A stretch of 64,000 bases of DNA, taken from positions 40,656 to 104,655 of IMG/VR virus record IMGVR_UViG_3300032236_000548; one strand, given 5' to 3'. The notes beneath the pieces were generated by a model. The model did no database searches. It was given only the letters and a program-made list of their open reading frames with translations, and had not been told where the DNA came from. Source of the stretch: a virus. Below are positions 44,707-51,316 of the stretch, one piece after another. The first letter of the stretch is position 1. Every line of letters starts with the position of its first letter. Made by a program: the position numbers and the translations under genes.

Positions 44707-45948
44707 GTGTTACTAAGAGAACTATTCATTAGAGAAAATGTTAAACCTGCTGAAACTAAAAAGAAACAAGTAGGCAGAGCATTCAACCACCCTGAAGATT
44801 TAACATTCATGAATGGTAGTAAAGGTGCTATTAAAGCACTCGAGCACATTAAAAAGATCGGAACAGATTCTAGCGCAGTTCGTTTAAAGTGGGACGGTGC
44901 TCCTCAAGTATACTGGGGTTGGAATTGGAATGAACAAACTGGTCAACACGAATTTGTAACCGCTAACCATAATGGTTGGTTACGTGGAGGCGGTGGCACT
45001 AGTGATGTTAGTGAGTTTACTAACCAACATGGCATTTTTAATTTTATTGCTAACCGTAGCGGTAGTGCTAAAACTCCTGAAGAACAACAACAACGTGAAA
45101 TATTTGCCAAAGAGTTTAGCTTCTTACATCCTGTTTTAGAAAAAGCAACAAAGCGTCCTAAGAAAGGTAAGAGTTTATTCTTCTATGCTGATGGATTATT
45201 CTTACAGCCTCCAAGAGTGGATGCTAACGGTGTTTATAACTTACATCCTAATCCAAAAGGTAATACAGTTTATCATATTGCACAAGATACTGAATTAGGT
45301 CAGCGTATTAGCAGTGCCAGAGCAATGATGGTAGGTCATGGAATGTTTACACACTTTGGTGCTCCAGACGAAGCACAACAGGCAGTAGAAGATTTTAGTC
45401 CATACATTGACGATAATGTTTCCGATGTTATTATCCTTGGACCATACTATACACAAATTCAACCACAAGTAGATGTTGAAGCAATCAATCAAGTAGAACA
45501 AGATATTGCATCACACGGTGCAGAAATTGACAGTTTCCTTGCTCCGCTTGCTGGTGTAAGTGGATTTAAAAATATAATCTATCGTTATGTAAACACTATG
45601 GCTAAAGAAAGTAATTTACATAATGTAGCACATAACTTTATGACATGGGCGCAGGCAAACCCTACAGTTGTAAGTGCTAATCAATATCAAAAAATACAAG
45701 AACGTTTACAACAATTCCCAGGCGGCTTAACTGCCATGTTTAATCTGTTTAGCAGTATTATGCAATTAAAGAATCATATACTTGCACAGTTAGATGCAGA
45801 CCCCGGTGAGATTAAAGTAAGTAATCCAGAAGGTTGGGTACACTACGACAAGAAAGGTGACGACCACATTAAGATGGTGCCGCGTCACGATATAGAAACT
45901 CCACATGGAACAACTATTCCAGCGTGGGTACCAGGAATGCCAAAATGA
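44707..45948 (+). CDS. ligase-like nucleotidyltransferase candidate (DUF6267-like)
   Basis: A 413-residue protein with a GTG start, of a family I know from T4-like cyanophages (from memory DUF6267). The leader MLLRELFIRENVKPAE has I-R-E as a possible prohead protease site. It also carries a pattern like covalent nucleotidyltransferases (DNA/RNA ligases, capping enzymes): motif I KWDG at 61-64 in VRLKWDGAPQVYWG, an FYADGLFL block like motif III, EGWV at 375-378 like motif IV and HIKMVPR with Lys389 like motif V. Order and spacing fit, with a long insert. Ligase or other nucleotidyl transfer activity is inferred, not known. The stop overlaps the next start. Confidence 0.6.
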   Translation: MLLRELFIRENVKPAETKKKQVGRAFNHPEDLTFMNGSKGAIKALEHIKKIGTDSSAVRLKWDGAPQVYWGWNWNEQTGQHEFVTANHNGWLRGGGGTSDVSEFTNQHGIFNFIANRSGSAKTPEEQQQREIFAKEFSFLHPVLEKATKRPKKGKSLFFYADGLFLQPPRVDANGVYNLHPNPKGNTVYHIAQDTELGQRISSARAMMVGHGMFTHFGAPDEAQQAVEDFSPYIDDNVSDVIILGPYYTQIQPQVDVEAINQVEQDIASHGAEIDSFLAPLAGVSGFKNIIYRYVNTMAKESNLHNVAHNFMTWAQANPTVVSANQYQKIQERLQQFPGGLTAMFNLFSSIMQLKNHILAQLDADPGEIKVSNPEGWVHYDKKGDDHIKMVPRHDIETPHGTTIPAWVPGMPK

Positions 45949-46985
45949 GATTAAGACAATTATTTGAATCAGGTCATGCTAAAGCAGATGCGGCATTTTG
46001 CTTTGGACGTTTTAATCCTCCGCATCAAGGTCATGCAGAAGTTTGGTCAGCAGTTAAAAACTCTGCACATAAATGGTATATTGGCACAAACCCAACTACT
46101 ATCGGACCTAACGATCCGTTAGCTTTTAATACTAAGACAGCATGGATGACTGCCATCGATCCTGAAATTGAAGGACATATATTAGGCGAAACAAGCGTAC
46201 TTACACTAGCCGCTAGAATTTTTAGCCACTTAGGCGAAGGTGTAACTATTGGTTACGTTACAGACGAAACAGACTGGGCGTGGGCCGGTAAGCTATTACA
46301 TCAGTACAACGGACAAAAGAGTTTACACGGATATTTTAATTTTAAAGGTATTATTCATATTCCTAGCCCACGAGTTATGAGTGCTACGAAATTACGTGAA
46401 GCCGCTCGTGCAGGCAATGAGGAGCTGTTTTATCAATTAGCTGGCGTAGATCCAGAACTAAAAGTACATGGAAAATCATTCTTTGAAACCGTAGCAGAAG
46501 CATGTGGACAACATCCTATTAAAGCTAAAAAAGTTAAGAAAGAAAAGGCTGTAGTACAAGAATTAAATTCGATTAAATATGCTAATAAGGTATTAAGAGA
46601 AATGAAATTAAGAGAATTGTTCAGAGAAGGCAAAGTTACAGATGTACATCCAGATCATGATGCTGTACATCAAGGCGGAGTAAGTAGAAGCCGTGACGTT
46701 GGAGGGTACGATCGTGTTTACCACATGAATCGTTTGATGATGGCTATGGCTATGGCTAACGGTAAAGATACCAAAGCTGTTGATAGCCCAGAATCAACTT
46801 GGGTTGAAAAATTTAACACACACCATCCTTATACCAAAGAAGAACATAATATGATTCATTCGGCATTTAAAACTGTGCCAACTGACAAAGAAGAAATTTC
46901 TCCGTGGGAGAAAAGCGAAGAACCTAAAGATACAAACATAGTAAGCCCTGTGGCTAAATCTAAAAAGAACAAATACGGAATCTAA
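45945..46985 (+). CDS. HxGH nucleotidyltransferase fused to a second domain
   Basis: A 346-residue protein starting at ATGA within the previous stop. After the leader MRLRQLFESG (LFE as possible cleavage site) comes a cytidylyltransferase/NMNAT-like domain: FCFGRFNPPHQGH with HQGH at 27-30, and SPRVMSATKLREAARAG at 141-157, equal to the ISSTxIR motif. The substrate could be NMN, a phosphorylated alcohol or another group. From residue 220 a second unit begins with its own MKLRELFREGK and continues NRLMMAMAMANGKDTKAVDS, which resembles a separate protein in cyanophages. The frame therefore looks like a fusion of two genes. Confidence 0.75.
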   Translation: MRLRQLFESGHAKADAAFCFGRFNPPHQGHAEVWSAVKNSAHKWYIGTNPTTIGPNDPLAFNTKTAWMTAIDPEIEGHILGETSVLTLAARIFSHLGEGVTIGYVTDETDWAWAGKLLHQYNGQKSLHGYFNFKGIIHIPSPRVMSATKLREAARAGNEELFYQLAGVDPELKVHGKSFFETVAEACGQHPIKAKKVKKEKAVVQELNSIKYANKVLREMKLRELFREGKVTDVHPDHDAVHQGGVSRSRDVGGYDRVYHMNRLMMAMAMANGKDTKAVDSPESTWVEKFNTHHPYTKEEHNMIHSAFKTVPTDKEEISPWEKSEEPKDTNIVSPVAKSKKNKYGI

Positions 46986-46986
46986 C

Positions 46987-47427
46987 ATGGAACACGATAA
47001 GTATCATCTAGCACTTAAGACAGCGTTTGCTAGTGAATATGCCTTTGCTATCAAGGCACAAAACTTTCATTGGAATTGTGAAGGTCCATTATTTTATCAA
47101 TTGCATTTGTTATTTGAACGTGTTTACGAAGAAGTATATGGTAGCATCGATACGTTTGCTGAACAAATTCGTGCATTACAAGTATACACTCCAGCAAGTT
47201 TGGAAAAGTTTAGTATGCTATCAGCAGTCAAAGATGAAAACGAAATACTAGATTTTGAAAGTATGCTCCGTGAACTACTAGCAGACAGCGATAAAATGGC
47301 TGAGATTTTCCGTATTACGTTCGATATGGCTGAACATCACGGAGATCATGGACTAAGTAATTTTTTAGCTGATAGACAAGATGCACACAAGAAGCACAGT
47401 TGGATGTTAAGAGCGAGCTTGAAGTAA
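46987..47427 (+). CDS. dps: Dps-like ferritin
   Basis: A 146-residue four-helix Dps/ferritin-like protein. The ferroxidase residues at the subunit interface are visible: His28 in NFHWNCEGP, His40 in YQLHLLFERVYEEV, and Asp55 and Glu59 in SIDTFAEQIRAL. Dps dodecamers oxidise and store iron and coat DNA. The N-terminus is short, without the Lys-rich DNA-binding tail of E. coli Dps, so DNA binding is uncertain. It lies between putative internal head proteins and overlaps the next gene (TAATG). It may protect DNA from peroxide made by the phage SOD. Confidence 0.85.
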   Translation: MEHDKYHLALKTAFASEYAFAIKAQNFHWNCEGPLFYQLHLLFERVYEEVYGSIDTFAEQIRALQVYTPASLEKFSMLSAVKDENEILDFESMLRELLADSDKMAEIFRITFDMAEHHGDHGLSNFLADRQDAHKKHSWMLRASLK

Positions 47428-47639
47428 TGGATGATTTAGCACGTCTTAAGAAGTTAGCCGGTGTTAATGAATTTAAAGGCCTGCAACCTTACGAGCTAGA
47501 TGGAATAAACATAAGCATTACTGGAACTGAAAAAGCCAAGTTGATGCGTGAAAATAATATTAAACCGGGGACACCCGAATGGTTTCAACTATGGTTTAGT
47601 AAGCCTTACTTAACTGGTGAGAAACCTGTAGGAAAATAA
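47427..47639 (+). CDS. small conserved phage protein
   Basis: A 70-residue protein whose ATG overlaps the Dps stop (TAATG); the frame extends nine codons earlier without support. The blocks LARLKKLAGV and AKLMRENNIKPGTPEWFQLW, then FSKPYLTGEKP, resemble a small protein of T4-like cyanophages. No function is known. It ends two bases before the next gene. Confidence 0.6.
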   Translation: MDDLARLKKLAGVNEFKGLQPYELDGINISITGTEKAKLMRENNIKPGTPEWFQLWFSKPYLTGEKPVGK

Positions 47640-47641
47640 TT

Positions 47642-48436
47642 ATGAAAATTGAACATTTAATCGGTCTAACTAAAGAGCAATTATTAGAAATGGACAAGAG
47701 CCAGAAAGGTGCTCCAGGTTGGAATATTAGTGACGATGAGCCAGGCGGCAAGGAACATTACGTTAAAGCAGTTAAAGCTAAAGATGTTGTTAAAAGCGCA
47801 CACAAAGAGCTTAACAAGGCATTTAAAGGTGTGGATAGAAATAAAGTCGAAAAGCATAGTTATAAAAAGAATGAATTTGATATGAAAGAAAATCATAGAG
47901 ATGCTTACGAACGTGACTACGATAGTAGCGTGAGTGGATTCGGCCGTTCAGCTAGAGATTGGGACGAAGGTGATCAAGAACCACCAAACAATTTTGCTAT
48001 CTACATTAACGGTAAGAAGTGGAAGGTATTCCCTGGAGAAGGGTATCACGCAGACGATCATCGCGAGCGCATTCAGCACCAACGACTACGAGATATGTGT
48101 GCTAAAAAAACAGCACAATCAGGTAAGAAATGGTCAGTTCATGCTACTGGTGAAAATCCAACTTCTGAAAGTGTATCTGAATCAGCTACAGCAGGCGCTA
48201 CTAGTGCCGCTAACATTGGAACAGTTGATGCACCTCAGTTAAGTCCAGGTAAAGCACGTGGTAAAAAGAGCTACACAGGTAGTATGTCTAGTGGCTCAGG
48301 TACTAAAGCACCTCCACAACCAGTAGTAAAACAACCTAAAAACAAGGATGGAACAGCTAAAAATGGCCTGGATATTAAAGGCACAAGTCTGTTCGGCGGG
48401 CCCGCTAACGAGGGCGCAGTAATCAAAAGACGCTAA
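47642..48436 (+). CDS. hydrophilic late protein, putative internal head protein
   Basis: A 264-residue, very hydrophilic protein. The opening MKIEHLIGLTKEQLLEMDKS contains LLE, a possible prohead-protease site, near residue 16. The middle (RDYDSSVSGFGRSARDWDEG, then NFAIYINGKKWKVFPGEG) includes a short beta module with the pattern Y-I-N-G-K-x-W-K-V. The tail is Gly/Ser/Lys-rich and disordered. It is likely a head-internal or core protein because of its company; this is inference. Confidence 0.6.
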   Translation: MKIEHLIGLTKEQLLEMDKSQKGAPGWNISDDEPGGKEHYVKAVKAKDVVKSAHKELNKAFKGVDRNKVEKHSYKKNEFDMKENHRDAYERDYDSSVSGFGRSARDWDEGDQEPPNNFAIYINGKKWKVFPGEGYHADDHRERIQHQRLRDMCAKKTAQSGKKWSVHATGENPTSESVSESATAGATSAANIGTVDAPQLSPGKARGKKSYTGSMSSGSGTKAPPQPVVKQPKNKDGTAKNGLDIKGTSLFGGPANEGAVIKRR

Positions 48437-48439
48437 ATA
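48432..48439 (+). promoter_or_regulatory. putative late promoter octamer
   Basis: GCTAAATA across the stop of the preceding gene, 26 bases before the ATG at 48466, with ACGGAG as ribosome site. Spacing is the same as at 36408. Confidence 0.5.
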
Positions 48440-48465
48440 TATAAAGAGAATAACGGAGTATACTC

Positions 48466-49950
48466 ATGCCACCAGAATTAGATAATCAAGACCCAGAACT
48501 AGACGCACCAGAGATGGGCGCAGAAGATCCAGCAATGGGCGAGCCAGACGCTGAGCCAGAAATGGCTGAACCAACCGGTGATTCCGAAGTAATCGGACTA
48601 CACGGTGATGAAGGCGACCGCGAAGGTGCAATGGCTAAAGCTGATTTGTTTAAATTAGCTAACTATTCACACAAATTGTACCAACAATTGAATGACGAAG
48701 ATCAATTAGAGTCATGGGTACAAGCAAAGATTACTAAAGCGGCTGACTACATTGCGTCAGTATATCACTATTTAGAATATGAAATGAAGTTCAGCGAATA
48801 TGGACATCATTTAGATAACAGCGACACATTGAGCGAATCACAAAAACGTGCTCTTAAAAATCGCTTAATGGAGGCTAAAATGAGAATTAAAGAATTGAAA
48901 CAAGCACAAGCAGAAAAAGTTACTATCGCAGAAGGTATTTTACGTGGCGGTGAACATGAGTGTGCTGAATGCGGTGGTACTGGTATTGTTCATATGCCTG
49001 GTATTGAGCCAAGCGAAAAAGCAAAACGTCTAGCTAAAAAGCATGACACTTCTACTCGCGCACACTTTGCGGCTATGAAGCGTTTGCAAGCTGAAGGCGA
49101 TGACGAAATGGAAGAAGGCTTTGAAGCAGGTGCTAAGGCTGGTTCAGAATTCAAAACAAAGACTGGTGTTGCTACAAAAACTCCAACAGGTTTAAAGCAC
49201 ACAAATACAAGTCATAGTGATGAAGAGCATGGCGAGCCACCAAGCAAAGTTAAAGCTCGTTCAGCGGCTGACAAAGCAGGCGAGAAAGCTCAAGACAAAG
49301 CTGACGAGAAAGAATCTAAAGCATGGGGCAAAGCTAATCCAGGTAAGCAACACATCTACAAAGATGGTAAGAAAGTTAACGAAGCCAAACTAAAAGGCAA
49401 GCAGACTAAGTTAGATGTTGATAAAGATGGCGACATTGAAGCAGACGACCTAGCTGACTTACGTGCTGGCAAGAAGGCTAAGAAAGTTTCTGAGGCTGCT
49501 AAACCAAGTGCTGGTTTAAGCAAAGAGAAAAAATCTGCTGTAGTTAAGAAAGCCAAAGCTGGTGGAGACATTGGTAAGCCAGGTAAGAGCTTTGACAAAG
49601 TAGCTAAGGCTGCTGGTGGTGGTAAGAAAGGCGAGAAGATTGCCGCTGCCGCTATGTGGAAGAACATTAAAGAAACTACTGCATACCTAGCTGAAAAGAA
49701 AAAGAAAGAAAAAATGACTGATGAGAATTTAACAGTTGTTCCAAATCCATCAGGTGCTAAGGATGCTGAAGAAGCTAAGAAATTAGGTGCCGCAATGCCT
49801 AAGCCAGCAGGTTCAGCAAAAGATCCAATCAGCGAATCAGCACGTTTACGTGAATTAACTGGACGTTTGAACCGTGCTGAAAGACCAGCATTAGTTGAAA
49901 ATCGTGAAGTTGATCAAATCCGTGCATTGACACAACGTCTATTGGGATAA
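48466..49950 (+). CDS. prohead core/internal structural protein with EF-hand loop
   Basis: A 494-residue charged protein. Residues 1-55 are acidic (Asp/Glu/Pro/Met). Residues about 60-150 form a helical domain (LFKLANYSHKLYQQLNDEDQ, then VQAKITKAADYIASVYHYLE) found in T4-like cyanophage virion proteins. CAECGGTG at 166-173 looks like half a DnaJ zinc finger. DVDKDGDIEADD at 317-328 is a full EF-hand calcium loop. The rest is Lys/Ala-rich and low complexity, with several L/I-x-E sites (TIAE, PISE) where a prohead protease could cut. Likely a scaffold or packaged protein. Confidence 0.65.
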   Translation: MPPELDNQDPELDAPEMGAEDPAMGEPDAEPEMAEPTGDSEVIGLHGDEGDREGAMAKADLFKLANYSHKLYQQLNDEDQLESWVQAKITKAADYIASVYHYLEYEMKFSEYGHHLDNSDTLSESQKRALKNRLMEAKMRIKELKQAQAEKVTIAEGILRGGEHECAECGGTGIVHMPGIEPSEKAKRLAKKHDTSTRAHFAAMKRLQAEGDDEMEEGFEAGAKAGSEFKTKTGVATKTPTGLKHTNTSHSDEEHGEPPSKVKARSAADKAGEKAQDKADEKESKAWGKANPGKQHIYKDGKKVNEAKLKGKQTKLDVDKDGDIEADDLADLRAGKKAKKVSEAAKPSAGLSKEKKSAVVKKAKAGGDIGKPGKSFDKVAKAAGGGKKGEKIAAAAMWKNIKETTAYLAEKKKKEKMTDENLTVVPNPSGAKDAEEAKKLGAAMPKPAGSAKDPISESARLRELTGRLNRAERPALVENREVDQIRALTQRLLG

Positions 49951-49957
49951 TATTCCG

Positions 49958-51304
49958 ATGGACATGAAGCGCATACTACAGGCGATGGATGGTGTTGCTA
50001 CAAAGCCTGTAGCAGGTGCTAATGACATGGCACGATTCTTACGTGCTGTTACAGAAGCCGATATCAATCAAGAAGTCGTTGAAGACGAAGTAATTGACAA
50101 TGGAGATGGTTCTACTAGAACTAATCATCCAGACGGGACATATACTATATCCGACGGTGGCGGTATCACAACATACGATGCCCAAGGAACTGTTATTAAA
50201 CATAACAGTCCTAGCTTTGCTGGATATTCGCAATCAACAGATAGTAAAGGTCAAGTTACAAAAAACTTTAACCAAGGGCCTATGAGTATACAGCAAGGTC
50301 CACAAGGAACTACTGCTAACTATCAATTAGGAGATAAGAATTTACAAACAACTGTTAAAGAAGACAGTTTAAGTAAATTCCTGTCAATTATCGATAAAAA
50401 TAATGTTAGTATTCTTAACGAAGGTGCTAACCCGCATAAAGTCAGTTTGCCAGTACAAATGGCAATGCAACATTATCAAAAGCCACAAGAGCCTATTAAA
50501 ACTGTAGGACGTAACAATACGTTTGGCAAATACTTCCACAAAGTAGAACAAGAAGTTAACGAAGCTGTTGCAGAAGAACAAGCACAAAAACGTCAACTAA
50601 TTAATCAGTATGCTAGTGTTATTGCTGAACGTGTCTTAATGAAAGAAGCCGCTAATCCAGCACAACAGGCTGCTATTGCTATTTCTAAAAAGAAAGAACA
50701 ACAAGCAGACGAAAGCCTTAAGTCAGACAATCCATGCTGGAAGGGATATCATCCTGTAGGTACTAAGAAGAAGGGCGGGCGTACTGTTCCTAACTGTGTA
50801 CCAACTAACGAAAATGAAATTCCAGGACATAGTATGGGATTTACCGGTGGAGTTGGTCCAGGCATTCAGAGTAGTGTTGCTGAAACTCCGTTAGAATTAG
50901 ATCGCGATAATCCAATGGCTAGTATGGTACATAGTCATCAAGGTGCTAATCCTGGCAGTATTGAATATCGTATTATGCGAGCACGTCGTCAATTACAAGA
51001 TTTGGCTAAACAAGCTGAAAGCGATAGTCCGCTAGTATGGCAACACATTGCTAGATTATTTCCAGAACTAGCAATGAACATTGAGCAAATTAATCACGGA
51101 CTTGGTGAATTAAAGAACATCCGTAGCAAAGGCGGAAAGAATAGCAAAAATATTCCTGCCTTAGAATCCGTATTGCCAACAATTAAACCAAAAACAATTA
51201 AACCAAAAGCAAAGACAAGCGTATGTAAAGCTGGTCAAGTGCAAACTGGAATGCAAACAAAGGATGGTAAATCTGTGCCCAAGTGCTCAGTAACTAAGAA
51301 ATAA
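49958..51304 (+). CDS. putative internal head/structural protein
   Basis: A 448-residue hydrophilic protein. It opens MDMKRILQAMDGVATKP and reaches TEAD near residue 35, a possible cleavage region. A beta-type middle (HPDGTYTISDGGGITTYDAQ) is followed by helical parts (ILNEGANPHKVSLPVQMAMQ and AEERVLMKEAANP-like repeats of the E-x-ANP type) and a C-terminal domain with four cysteines (DNPCWKGYHPVGTKKKGGRT onward). Two C..KGY.P.G.K-like units at about 263 and 425 look related. It resembles cyanophage structural proteins. The exact role is unknown. Confidence 0.6.
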   Translation: MDMKRILQAMDGVATKPVAGANDMARFLRAVTEADINQEVVEDEVIDNGDGSTRTNHPDGTYTISDGGGITTYDAQGTVIKHNSPSFAGYSQSTDSKGQVTKNFNQGPMSIQQGPQGTTANYQLGDKNLQTTVKEDSLSKFLSIIDKNNVSILNEGANPHKVSLPVQMAMQHYQKPQEPIKTVGRNNTFGKYFHKVEQEVNEAVAEEQAQKRQLINQYASVIAERVLMKEAANPAQQAAIAISKKKEQQADESLKSDNPCWKGYHPVGTKKKGGRTVPNCVPTNENEIPGHSMGFTGGVGPGIQSSVAETPLELDRDNPMASMVHSHQGANPGSIEYRIMRARRQLQDLAKQAESDSPLVWQHIARLFPELAMNIEQINHGLGELKNIRSKGGKNSKNIPALESVLPTIKPKTIKPKAKTSVCKAGQVQTGMQTKDGKSVPKCSVTKK

Positions 51305-51316
51305 CAGGAAGATGAT

